Shown here: positions 1 through 8,339 of the stretch, piece after piece
How positions within the stretch are numbered: position 1 is the first letter of the stretch
How the letters are laid out: each line of letters opens with the position of its first letter
Assembly (NCBI RefSeq): GCF_000702885.1
Contig: NZ_JNKO01000001.1
Coordinates: forward strand, 124,001 to 188,000
DNA: 64,000 nucleotides
DNA from: Oribacterium sp. P6A1
GTDB lineage: Bacteria > Bacillota > Clostridia > Lachnospirales > Lachnospiraceae
Direction: 5' to 3'
Made by a program: the position numbers and the translations under genes
Notes under the pieces: model-generated
The model's input: only the letters and a program-made list of their open reading frames with translations
What the model was told of the DNA's origin: nothing
Database searches by the model: none

Positions 1-992
1 AGTACAACACCGATATTTCCCATTGTCTTTACGCAGACATCATATATTGCAACTGACTGTCCGCCTGCAAGAATCTCATTAAGACCAGAATTAAGTCCAC
101 CTGTTGTGCTGTAAATAGTGCAGCCTGCCAAAGCCCAGACAAGAGCTATACATCCCTCTGCTACCATCGCACCGTAGAATACGAAGTGTCCCTGTCTCTC
201 GGACTTAAGACATCTTGCCATAAGCGGTGACTGAGTTGAATGGAAACCGGAAATAGCACCGCACGCAACGGTAATGAACATGAAGGACCAGATTGGCTTT
301 GCATCAGGATGCATGTTGTAGAAGTGATCCCAGAGCTCAGGTGCATGGAATCCGTTTATCGGTAATCCGATTACAACACCGATTGCCATGATGATAAGAC
401 AGATACCAAATACAGGATAAATCTTTCCGATGATCTTATCGATGGAAATGAAGGTGGCTATGAAATAGTAGATAAGAATGATGGCAAGCCATACAGCCGT
501 ATTTGCAAATGCTCCTTCAACGCCCTTACTCTTGAGGAGCTGAACGATGAGACCTGCAGGTCCTACTGCAAATACAGTACCAACCATTACAAGAAGTACT
601 ACAGAGAATACTCTCATGATAGACTTCATGGTATTGCCCAAATACTTACCTGTTACCTCTGCGATGGAATAACCGTTATTTCTCTCACTGAGCATTCCTG
701 AGAAATAATCATGTACGCCTCCGGCAAAGATGGTACCAAATGTAATCCAAAGGAAAACTATAGGTCCCCAAAGTGCGCCCTGAAGTGCTCCGAAGATAGG
801 GCCGAGACCTGCGATGTTCAAAAGCTGAACCAGGAACAGCTTCCACTGTGGTAAAACCACGTAATCAACACCATCATTTATTGTGACGGCCGGAGTTTCA
901 CGGTCATCAGGTCCAAATGTGCTGTCTACCAGTTTACCATAGGTAAAGTAGCCTGCGATCAGTAAGCAAAGACAAATTAGAAAACTGATCAT
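1..992 (-). CDS. cstA: Carbon starvation protein CstA, N-terminal part (cut by window edge)
   Basis: CstA-family polytopic membrane transporter, linked in other bacteria to peptide or pyruvate uptake during carbon limitation. Reading the minus strand from the ATG at 992 gives about 330 open residues beginning MISFLICLCLLIAGYFTYG, followed by typical CstA blocks: FGPDDRETPA, a DYV..P.WK stretch, LNIAGLGPIFGALQGA, GGVHDYFSGMLS and GAISGFHSTQSPLMARC. A strong ribosome site (GGGAGG, about 998-1003) sits just upstream. The C-terminal end lies outside the window. No partner gene is adjacent; the next gene upstream ends in its own terminator, so cstA is probably transcribed alone. The family call is firm; the substrate cannot be read from sequence. 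Confidence 0.93.
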   Translation of the reverse strand, partial: MISFLICLCLLIAGYFTYGKLVDSTFGPDDRETPAVTINDGVDYVVLPQWKLFLVQLLNIAGLGPIFGALQGALWGPIVFLWITFGTIFAGGVHDYFSGMLSERNNGYSIAEVTGKYLGNTMKSIMRVFSVVLLVMVGTVFAVGPAGLIVQLLKSKGVEGAFANTAVWLAIILIYYFIATFISIDKIIGKIYPVFGICLIIMAIGVVIGLPINGFHAPELWDHFYNMHPDAKPIWSFMFITVACGAISGFHSTQSPLMARCLKSERQGHFVFYGAMVAEGCIALVWALAGCTIYSTTGGLNSGLNEILAGGQSVAIYDVCVKTMGNIGVV

Positions 993-1246
993 ACATAACC
1001 TCCCTAATTATGGGCTTTGATTTAGTAAAATGTTATTGACCGGATAGCACTTTATTAAATCTTTATTAATTGTTCCGTATATATTGTAAATTCTTTATAA
1101 ATTGTTTTCAATAAAAAAATCATCATCTGTTGAAAGTGCATTAAAAATAATTTTTTATTTGTATAAAATAAGAGTTGTTTTTCGGAAATATTTTCGCAGA
1201 CCTTTAAATTTTAAGGATTATTTGATTTTCTCCCTGCATTTTTTGT

Positions 1247-1290
1247 AAAAAATAAGCACTTTGGAGTAAAAATATGTCTCCAAAGCGCTT
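1247..1290 (-). terminator. Intrinsic terminator after the foldase-like lipoprotein gene
   Basis: A 13-bp stem with one mismatch (1254-1266 against 1278-1290) is followed on the minus strand by a run of T (1247-1252 as A on the plus strand). It ends the glgA-DUF212-lipoprotein transcript. The remainder of the 993-1303 gap is AT-rich and presumably holds the cstA promoter; I see nothing else in it. Confidence 0.8.
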
Positions 1291-1303
1291 ACATTAATAA
1301 ATT

Positions 1304-2284
1304 TTAAAAACTAATATTTTCATTGAAAAGTTTGAAAAAATTGTCAGCTTTACTTTCAGGATTTGAATTCAGGTCGATCTCATTCCAGAAGGAATCTCTG
1401 AACCTTACGATGTGCTGGTCTTTATACTCACCGTATACGTCAAAAAAAGCCTTGGACTTCAATACCTCTTCAAGCTGCAGTTTTTTTACATGGGTAGCCT
1501 CCTCGTCATAAGAATCCACAACCTTTAATATATAGTATTTACCGTTCTCTTCTATGATTCCGGATATCTGACCCTCTTCAAGACTGAAGGCGGTTGTATA
1601 TATGGCATCGGTTTTATCGGATTTTGACAAGGTTTTCTCTATCTCGGGATCTTCACTGTTCTGTCTTGCATAATATGCGAAATTTGCCCCTTCCACATTA
1701 ACAAGTTCCAAGAGCTTTTCCGCAGATTCTTTATCCGAACATTCTATCTGCTGAACCTTTATGACCTTTACTTCCGCATCGGATACCTCAAGGTCAGCAT
1801 CGGAAATCAGGTAATCCGCTGTTTTGCATGCAAGGAAATACTCCATATAGATGTGCTGTACATCATCAAGAGTACAACCTCCCATAAATTCTATATCCTC
1901 AGGTGTAAGCCCATTGTAGAATTCATTGGAAATGGTTCTAATCTTATCCATCTCTGTGGATGTGACTATGATGCCTGATTTTGACGCAAGAAGATTAAGT
2001 GTTTTTATGTTCTGAAGAAACTCTTTGTTTTTCGATACAAAATAGGGTCCGTAGGTCGCTTCATGCTGATTTTCCACAGGCAGATTCCAGATATCGGCTC
2101 CAAGAGCATTTTGATATCTGTTTCTTTCCGATCCCATAACTATCATACACTCTGCTTCCGAATACTCTTCTACGTCTTCTGTTTTACCTGTTATTTCCAC
2201 ACCCTTACACGAAACTAAGCTGCATGCTATAAGCATGCAGCTCAGAAAAGTTACAGTTGTTTTTAAATACTTTCTAAAAATCAT
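1304..2284 (-). CDS. Lipoprotein with C-terminal peptidyl-prolyl isomerase (PrsA/SurA-like) region
   Basis: 326-residue predicted lipoprotein. The signal peptide has a hydrophobic core around residues 10-24 and a lipobox LVSC with the modified Cys at 26. Residues about 170-260 (AEVKVIKVQQIECSDKESAEKLLE... FAYYARQNSEDPE... AFSLEEGQISGIIEENGKYYILKV) follow the parvulin/PpiC pattern seen in PrsA foldases: a strand, a helix, a polar stretch, then the G.ISG.I...G.YILKV block. It probably helps secreted proteins fold outside the membrane. It is the last gene of glgA-DUF212-this gene, 23 bases after the DUF212 stop, with a terminator behind it. The parvulin domain is degenerate enough that isomerase activity is uncertain; a chaperone-only role is possible. 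Confidence 0.75.
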   Translation of the reverse strand: MIFRKYLKTTVTFLSCMLIACSLVSCKGVEITGKTEDVEEYSEAECMIVMGSERNRYQNALGADIWNLPVENQHEATYGPYFVSKNKEFLQNIKTLNLLASKSGIIVTSTEMDKIRTISNEFYNGLTPEDIEFMGGCTLDDVQHIYMEYFLACKTADYLISDADLEVSDAEVKVIKVQQIECSDKESAEKLLELVNVEGANFAYYARQNSEDPEIEKTLSKSDKTDAIYTTAFSLEEGQISGIIEENGKYYILKVVDSYDEEATHVKKLQLEEVLKSKAFFDVYGEYKDQHIVRFRDSFWNEIDLNSNPESKADNFFKLFNENISF

Positions 2285-2307
2285 ATGTTACTTTTTCCAT
2301 TTAAGCT

Positions 2308-2775
2308 TTATATCCATGGATATCTGCTCTTCACAAGAAAAGCCATGCCTATGCCGAGCAATGCCCCCATAAATACCTGCAAAGGAGTATGTCCCACATA
2401 CTCCTTGAGCTTCATTTCGAACTCCTCAGGCTTCCAGTTGAAAGGATTGTCCTCAAGTATCTTGTTCAGGAGAACAGCCTGTTTTCCTGTTTCCCTGCGG
2501 ACTCCGGTGGCATCATACATAACTACACTTGCCAGCGCAAAGCACACAGCAAACATAGATGACGATATACCGTATTGAAGAGCTGCCGCCGTAGCTATGG
2601 ACACTACAAAGGAGGAATGGCTTGAAGGCATGCCCCCCGAGCCGGTCATCCTTTCCCAGTTGATCCCCTTGTTGAAATATGCGTCTATAGCCGTCTTTAT
2701 CACCTGGGCCGCCAGCCATGAGGAAACAGCCGTGGTGAGCATATAGTTACTAAGTAATTCTTCAAGTAAATTCAT
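2308..2775 (-). CDS. DUF212 / YuiD-like divergent PAP2-family membrane protein
   Basis: 155-residue membrane protein with three or four hydrophobic segments. It carries the hallmark motifs GMPSSHS (residues about 48-54) and GHTPLQVFMGALLGI (about 127-141), which define the DUF212 group distantly related to PAP2 acid phosphatases. The histidines in SSHS and GHT correspond to PAP2 catalytic positions, so a phosphatase acting on a lipid or pyrophosphate substrate is plausible, but no function is established. It begins 6 bases after the glgA stop and is probably co-transcribed with it. Confidence 0.85.
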   Translation of the reverse strand: MNLLEELLSNYMLTTAVSSWLAAQVIKTAIDAYFNKGINWERMTGSGGMPSSHSSFVVSIATAAALQYGISSSMFAVCFALASVVMYDATGVRRETGKQAVLLNKILEDNPFNWKPEEFEMKLKEYVGHTPLQVFMGALLGIGMAFLVKSRYPWI

Positions 2776-2781
2776 CTAAAA

Positions 2782-4227
2782 TCAATATCCTATCAACCAA
2801 TCATATAATTCCTGATACTTCATGGCTGAAGTTCTCCAGGAGTAATCCTTAGCCATGGCACGATCCACCATCTTGTTCCAGTCACGCTTACGATCATAAT
2901 ATATCTTTTCAGCATACCGGATAGTGTTCAGCATTTCATGGGCATTGTAATTGGTGAATGAGAAACCGGTACCCTTGTCCTCATATTCATTGAAAGGTTC
3001 AACAGTATCACGAAGTCCGCCTGTTTCTCTTACGATAGGTATGGTTCCGTATCTTAAGGCTATAAGCTGAGAAAGTCCGCAGGGCTCAAACAGCGACGGC
3101 ATAAGGTACGCATCGCATGCGGCATACATCTTGTGGCTGATCTCATTGGAATAGTAAATCTGGGCAGAAACCTTGTTATGGTACTTCCAGTCATAGTGAC
3201 GGAACATATTCTCATACTTCTCATCACCGGTTCCCAGTACAACAAACTGTATATTGTCCTGGCAGAGCTCATCCATGATGCATTCCACCAGATCAAGTCC
3301 CTTCTGATCAGTAAGTCTCGATACTATACCGATCATCATCTTTCCGGGATCCACATCCATGCCCCAGTCTTCCTGAAGGGCCTTCTTATTCTTAGCCTTT
3401 TCTTTTCTGAAATTCTTGGCATTGAAATTCTTAACCAGGAATCTGTCAGTCTCAGGATTCCACTCATCATAATCAATACCGTTTACTATACCTCTCAAGT
3501 CATGCTCACGGGCTCTTAAAAGTCCGTCAAGACCCTCACCGTAGAAAGGCATCTTTATCTCTTCGGCATAGGTATCTGAAACAGTTGTGATGGCGTCTGC
3601 ATATACTATACCGCCCTTAAGCAGATTACCGTCCTTCTTGCATTCAAGCTTATCAGCCGTAAAGTAGTAATCACTTAACTGTGTGAATCTCTGTATGGTC
3701 TTAACATCCCAGACACCCTGGAACTTAAGATTGTGAATGGTGATGACAGACTTTATTGAGCGATAAAACTCACCGCCGGCAAATTTATCATGGAGAAGAA
3801 CAGGTATGAGACCTGTCTGCCAGTCGTGACAATGGATAAGATCAGGATGCCAGTCAAGAAGAGGTAATGCAGAAAGTGCTGCATAACAGAAAAAGCTGAA
3901 CTTTTCCAGATCCCAGTACCAGTCACCGTAAGGACGATCTCCTGAGAAATATGACTCATTGTCTATAAAATAATATGTCACGCCGTCCTGCTCGTATTTA
4001 AGAACTCCCACGTAGCGGGACTGACCGAGGTAATCCATGTAAAAATGTGTTACATATTCCATTTTCTGTCGCCACTCCCATGGTATGCACATATACTTGG
4101 GAATCATAACGCGACAATCATAGTATCTCTTATCAATGGTCTTTGGAAGTGAACCAACAACGTCAGCCAATCCTCCTGTTTTGATAAAAGGCACAGCCTC
4201 CGATGCAAGCATCAATACATTTTTCAT
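2782..4227 (-). CDS. glgA: Glycogen synthase GlgA
   Basis: 481 residues, the usual length for ADP-glucose glycogen synthases of glycosyltransferase family 5. It elongates alpha-1,4-glucan using ADP-glucose in the cytoplasm. Visible motifs are the N-terminal KTGGLADVVGSLP donor-binding loop, LIHCHDWQTG, TIHNLKFQGVWD, the C-terminal GIVSRLTDQKGLDL, and the PSLFEPCGLSQLIALRYGTIPIVRETGG block that contacts the nucleotide sugar. The ATG is preceded by GGGAGG. It heads a three-gene transcript with the DUF212 and lipoprotein genes. No other glg genes are present, so the rest of the glycogen pathway is encoded elsewhere. Confidence 0.96.
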   Translation of the reverse strand: MKNVLMLASEAVPFIKTGGLADVVGSLPKTIDKRYYDCRVMIPKYMCIPWEWRQKMEYVTHFYMDYLGQSRYVGVLKYEQDGVTYYFIDNESYFSGDRPYGDWYWDLEKFSFFCYAALSALPLLDWHPDLIHCHDWQTGLIPVLLHDKFAGGEFYRSIKSVITIHNLKFQGVWDVKTIQRFTQLSDYYFTADKLECKKDGNLLKGGIVYADAITTVSDTYAEEIKMPFYGEGLDGLLRAREHDLRGIVNGIDYDEWNPETDRFLVKNFNAKNFRKEKAKNKKALQEDWGMDVDPGKMMIGIVSRLTDQKGLDLVECIMDELCQDNIQFVVLGTGDEKYENMFRHYDWKYHNKVSAQIYYSNEISHKMYAACDAYLMPSLFEPCGLSQLIALRYGTIPIVRETGGLRDTVEPFNEYEDKGTGFSFTNYNAHEMLNTIRYAEKIYYDRKRDWNKMVDRAMAKDYSWRTSAMKYQELYDWLIGY

Positions 4228-4356
4228 TTTATACAGCCTCCCACTCGTGATTTAGTTGCGTATTCCGTAATTCTTATGATGTATTGAAAACAATAAGTGA
4301 AATTTTTAGTCAAATAGCAATAAATTTACACCCATTAACACATATTATTATACTTC

Positions 4357-6012
4357 CTACAAACCATCATTAGCAAGTTTTTTAAGTTCTCTGGCATTTG
4401 CAAGAACAGCGTCGGTAACCTTTCCTCCCGCAAGAAGTCTGGCCAATTCCATAACCGACTCTTCATTATCAAGCCTTCTTATGCTGGTATGAGTATGCCC
4501 GTCTTCTGCAGTTTTCTCTATACAGAAATGAATATCTGCCTTCGCAGCGATCTGAGGAAGGTGAGTGATAAGTATTACCTGATGGGACAATGCTATTTTC
4601 TTCAACTTCTCAGATACCTTTTCTGCAGTTCTTCCGGAAATACCTGTATCAACTTCGTCAAATATAAGTGTGGGTATTTCATCGGTATCCGCAAGAACAG
4701 TCTTTATGGACAGCATGATACGGCTCAGCTCACCGCCTGAAGCAACCTCGCTAAGGGGCCTTACAGGTTCACCCGGGTTCAGACTGACAACAAAATGAAC
4801 GTCATCCATTCCGTTTGATGAAGGATCTTTGAGACTCTTGAAATCCATATCGAACTTAACGTCAAGGAAACCCATCTCCGTCATTTCCGACCTTATCTTC
4901 TCACAAAGCAGTTTCGCCCCTTTCTTACGGGCTTTTGTCAGTTCATCACAAAGACTTATAAGTTCTTCTTCAGTCTTTGTGAGCTTTTTTATACATTTAG
5001 CTCTGTTCTCATCATAATCTTCCAGTTCTTTTAATCTTTCCTGCTTTTCCAAAAGTGCGGCTTCCGTCTTCTCCACAGTACCGCCGTATTTGGCCATAAC
5101 GCCCCGGATGTAATCAAGGCGTTCCGTGATCTCCAGGAAATCTTCTTCATCAAAATCATTTTTATCAAGATAATGATCCAGCTCTCTCACGGTATCCTCG
5201 GAAATAGTCTGGAGATCATACAGACTGTCACTGATATTCTGAAGAGAATCGTCATAATTCAAGGCATCCTGTATGGCTTTTATAGCCGATGAAAGATCCA
5301 CCTCGTCCATAATGGCTCTCGCCTTTTGGACGGAGCCGTAAATCTTCTGAATATTCTGATACTTTTTGTATCTCTCAGCCAGTTCTTCCTCTTCCCCGTC
5401 TTTCAGATCTGCCTTTTCTATATCGTCTATTTCAAATTTAAGAAAATCCAGTTCTCTCAGTCTCTGACCTTCATCCATGTCAAAGCCGGAAAGCCTGTTC
5501 TTTAATTCAGTGTATTCATGATACTTTTCAGATACAGATACACGAAGAACACCAGTCTCCTTTTGCTGGAAATCATCCAAAACCTTCAGATGATATCCAT
5601 CTCTCAAAAGAGACTGATGTTCATGCTGGCCGTGAATATCTATAAGTAATTCCGCAACCTTACGTAACTTTCCGAGTGTCACGGTTTCATCGTTGATCTT
5701 TATTTCAGATCTGGTGTTTGAAATCTTACGTTTTATGATGATCTGACCTTCCTCAGGCTCTACATCCAAAGCACGAAGCATCTCTTCCTGATGCTCTGTG
5801 AGATCCCCGAAAACAATCTCCACAAACCCTGATTCTTTTCCGTTTCGGATCATATCCTTGTTTGCTTTTGATCCAAGGCAAAGATTGATGGATCCGATCA
5901 AAATAGATTTTCCTGCTCCCGTCTCACCTGTGAGGATATTCATCCCTTCACCGAATTCAACTTCCTCCGATTCAATAAGTGCAAGATCTTTTACATGTAG
6001 ATGATATAACAT
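4357..6012 (-). CDS. recN: DNA repair ATPase RecN
   Basis: 551-residue SMC-like ATPase that acts early in double-strand-break repair. The N-terminal Walker A is LTGETGAGKSILIGSI (residues about 27-42). A long helical coiled-coil middle follows (about 150-370). The C-terminal lobe has the ABC signature SEVASGGELSRIMLSIK, the Walker B TLIFDEVDTGISG and the switch histidine in ILITHLPQIA. The start has GAGGAG six bases upstream. It is the last member of the asp23-nusB-xse-ispA-dxs-tlyA-nadK-argR-recN run. In spore-forming clostridia spoIVB and spo0A usually follow recN; here glgA follows across a 129-base gap. Confidence 0.97.
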   Translation of the reverse strand: MLYHLHVKDLALIESEEVEFGEGMNILTGETGAGKSILIGSINLCLGSKANKDMIRNGKESGFVEIVFGDLTEHQEEMLRALDVEPEEGQIIIKRKISNTRSEIKINDETVTLGKLRKVAELLIDIHGQHEHQSLLRDGYHLKVLDDFQQKETGVLRVSVSEKYHEYTELKNRLSGFDMDEGQRLRELDFLKFEIDDIEKADLKDGEEEELAERYKKYQNIQKIYGSVQKARAIMDEVDLSSAIKAIQDALNYDDSLQNISDSLYDLQTISEDTVRELDHYLDKNDFDEEDFLEITERLDYIRGVMAKYGGTVEKTEAALLEKQERLKELEDYDENRAKCIKKLTKTEEELISLCDELTKARKKGAKLLCEKIRSEMTEMGFLDVKFDMDFKSLKDPSSNGMDDVHFVVSLNPGEPVRPLSEVASGGELSRIMLSIKTVLADTDEIPTLIFDEVDTGISGRTAEKVSEKLKKIALSHQVILITHLPQIAAKADIHFCIEKTAEDGHTHTSIRRLDNEESVMELARLLAGGKVTDAVLANARELKKLANDGL

Positions 6013-6104
6013 TTTGTCTCCTCTTTTCCGAAAACCGAGGCATTTATAAATTTGCCAGTCAGCCTCAGGTTTTCACTGTAGTCTTTATCATCCGGTAAAT
6101 GTTT

Positions 6105-6554
6105 TTACTCCATTATCTCCTGGATGCGATTCTTTACATCCAGCGCATCCTGTGCGTCTTTCATTGCACACATAATAGTGTCATCGCCGGCAAGAGTTCC
6201 GACGATCTTGTCAAGCCTGAACTGGTCCAATGCCGCAGCAACTGCATTGGCCATACCGGTCATGGTACGGATAACAAGAAAATTACCTGCCGTATCCATG
6301 CTCATGAGGGCTTCACGAAGAACTCTGATATACTTTTCGGAATATACATGTTCCTCTTTCTCTATGATCTGATAGTATTGGTTACCGTCATTACCCGCAA
6401 CTTTACTGAGCTTAAGCTCTTTAATATCTCTTGAAACAGTTGCCTGTGTAACCTTGTAGCCTTCTCTGTTCAGAATATCTGCCAGCTCCTCCTGCGTGCC
6501 TATGCGCATTCTTCCAACCAGCTCAATGATCTTCTGATGCCTTGATTTCTTCAT
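6105..6554 (-). CDS. argR: Arginine repressor ArgR
   Basis: 149 residues, standard ArgR/AhrC size. The N-terminal winged helix (about 1-70) contains GTQEELADILNREGYKVTQATVSRDIKELKL, the conserved ArgR recognition segment. The C-terminal domain that binds arginine and forms hexamers includes LVIRTMTGMANAVAAALD and the GTLAGDDTIMCAM loop with the paired aspartates that hold arginine. GAGGAG lies upstream of the ATG. Lying between nadK and recN is the conserved Firmicutes position. Likely targets in this window are the arg genes at 34-41 kb; a close match to an ARG box overlaps the argG promoter. Confidence 0.97.
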   Translation of the reverse strand: MKKSRHQKIIELVGRMRIGTQEELADILNREGYKVTQATVSRDIKELKLSKVAGNDGNQYYQIIEKEEHVYSEKYIRVLREALMSMDTAGNFLVIRTMTGMANAVAAALDQFRLDKIVGTLAGDDTIMCAMKDAQDALDVKNRIQEIME

Positions 6555-6575
6555 CTCAGCTCTCCTCTCAGTGTA

Positions 6576-7394
6576 CTATCGCTCACTGTCCATTTTATTT
6601 TTCAATGTCTCCAGAAAGCTTCCTTCCCGTAATTTGATGAGCGTTGTCATCTCATTTGCTTTTCTGACAGTGACTATATCTCCTTTTTTCAGTTCAAAGA
6701 TATGTTCACCATCAAATGCAACCATTTCATTTTCCGAATCCACCCTTACCTGAATCCTGCTGGAGTCCGACAATACAACAGGCCTGCTGTTCGTACTGTG
6801 GGCACATACAGGAGTCATAACGATAACAGGCGAACCCGGAGCTACGATGGGGCCTCCTGCAGACAGATTGTATGCCGTAGATCCTGTGGGAGTCGCGAAA
6901 ATGATCCCGTCGGATATATAGTTGCTCAGTTCCTGACCGTCACAGGTCACAGCGAATCTCATGACACTTATTCCGCTCCTGCGACTAACAAGAATCTCAT
7001 TAAGAGCAGTATCTCTCATGATAACTTCACCGTTTCTTCTGACACTTCCATGAAGCATGGCTCTGACGTCACGTATATAGTCATGTTTAATGAGGCGATC
7101 CATGGCTTCCGGTATCTGATCCTTTTTTGATACCTCTGTAAGATATCCCAGGTGTCCGGCATTGACACCCAGAATAGGTGTGTCCTGACCACGTAAGACT
7201 CCTGCGATCCTGAGCATGGTTCCGTCTCCTCCTATGCTGACTATGGCGTCTGCATCGTAGAAATCGTCCCTGCTGTAGGTCTCTTCCAAAAGCGAAGCAA
7301 CCTTCACTCCTCTGGAGCTGAGATAGTCCTCTATGATATTTTTAAACTCCAATGCTTCTGTTTTTCTGGTATTAACAACTAAAGTTACTTTCAT
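6576..7394 (-). CDS. nadK: NAD kinase
   Basis: 272 residues from the preferred ATG at 7394; a longer frame reaches 7457 but would overlap tlyA, while GACAGGAT lies just upstream of 7394. It phosphorylates NAD to NADP in the cytosol. Diagnostic motifs are SIGGDGTMLR (the GGDGT loop), VNAGHLGYLTE, NEILVSR, ATPTGSTAYNLSAGGPIV and a C-terminal VAFDGE. All are intact. It sits between tlyA and argR with short gaps, so it is part of the housekeeping operon. Confidence 0.96.
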   Translation of the reverse strand: MKVTLVVNTRKTEALEFKNIIEDYLSSRGVKVASLLEETYSRDDFYDADAIVSIGGDGTMLRIAGVLRGQDTPILGVNAGHLGYLTEVSKKDQIPEAMDRLIKHDYIRDVRAMLHGSVRRNGEVIMRDTALNEILVSRRSGISVMRFAVTCDGQELSNYISDGIIFATPTGSTAYNLSAGGPIVAPGSPVIVMTPVCAHSTNSRPVVLSDSSRIQVRVDSENEMVAFDGEHIFELKKGDIVTVRKANEMTTLIKLREGSFLETLKNKMDSER

Positions 7395-7422
7395 ATCCTG
7401 TCTCTTTGATATAAGTTTTCTT

Positions 7423-8253
7423 TTATGATTTAACGTCCAGCAAATCATGGGATGCATTTACGGTCTTCTCTGCTTCCTCATGAATCCAAAGAAGATCTTT
7501 TTCCTCAGACTCTGTATCGCTTCTCAGCATAAGCTCTGCAAGATACTCGATATTACCCTCAGGTCCCTTTATAGGACTGAATGTAAGTCCTTTAAGCTCG
7601 AAGCCTATGGAATATGCAAAGGAAAGAGTCTTCTCTATAACTTCAACATGAACCTTCTTATCCCTTACAACTCCTTTTTTGCCAACCTGATCTCTTCCTG
7701 CTTCAAACTGTGGCTTTATAAGACATACCACCTGGCAGTCATCTTTAATCAGGGTTTTAACAACAGGAAGAACAAGCTGAAGACTAATAAAGCTGACGTC
7801 TATGGATACAAGACTTGCAGGCTCTCCCAGATCCTCCGGCTTAACATAGCGTATGTTGGTTTTCTCCATACATACAACCCTCTCATCATTACGAAGCTTC
7901 CAGTCAAGCTGCCCGTGACCTACATCAATTGCAAAAACCCTGACTGCACCATTCTGAAGCATGCAGTCTGTAAAGCCACCGGTACTTGCACCTATATCCA
8001 GACAAACCTTTCCATCGCAGGAAACCCCAAACTCCTTTATTGCCTTTTCAAGCTTTAAACCGCCTCTTGAAACATAAGGAAGTACATTGCCCCTTACCTC
8101 TATATTTACTTCGGGATCAAATGTTGTACCTGCTTTATCCTCTTTTTCACCGTTTACATATACTATACCTGCCATGATGGTTCGCTTGGCCTTTTCTCTT
8201 GATTCAGCCAGACCTTTATTGACAAGTAATACATCAAGTCTTTCTTTTTTCAA
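7423..8253 (-). CDS. tlyA: TlyA-family rRNA 2'-O-methyltransferase
   Basis: S4 RNA-binding domain at residues about 1-60 (RLDVLLVNKGLAESREKAKRTIMAGIVYVNG) joined to a FtsJ-like methyltransferase with the S-adenosylmethionine loop CLDIGASTGGFTDCML, plus DVGHGQLDWKLRND, SIDVSFISLQ and IKPQFEAGR. TlyA proteins methylate ribose of rRNA cytidines. No ATG fits. A TTG at 8253 lies 8 bases after GAGG and gives 276 residues, whereas the TTG at 8259 would abut the ribosome site. Its place between dxs and nadK is conserved in clostridia. Confidence 0.93.
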   Translation of the reverse strand: MKKERLDVLLVNKGLAESREKAKRTIMAGIVYVNGEKEDKAGTTFDPEVNIEVRGNVLPYVSRGGLKLEKAIKEFGVSCDGKVCLDIGASTGGFTDCMLQNGAVRVFAIDVGHGQLDWKLRNDERVVCMEKTNIRYVKPEDLGEPASLVSIDVSFISLQLVLPVVKTLIKDDCQVVCLIKPQFEAGRDQVGKKGVVRDKKVHVEVIEKTLSFAYSIGFELKGLTFSPIKGPEGNIEYLAELMLRSDTESEEKDLLWIHEEAEKTVNASHDLLDVKS

Positions 8254-8339
8254 AATCAATTCCTCATTTTAGGATACTGTGTCTTTAAGAGCATATGACA
8301 AAGGCGGGTTCACAGGAATCCGAAAACGGATTTAAGCAC

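Noticed and set aside
161-346. Short plus- and minus-strand frames over cstA
   Set aside because: The minus-strand CstA frame runs to the window edge with full family motifs; the shorter frames are shadows.
6576-7457. Longer NAD kinase start at 7457
   Set aside because: It would overlap tlyA and lacks a ribosome site; 7394 has a good one and matches the family start.
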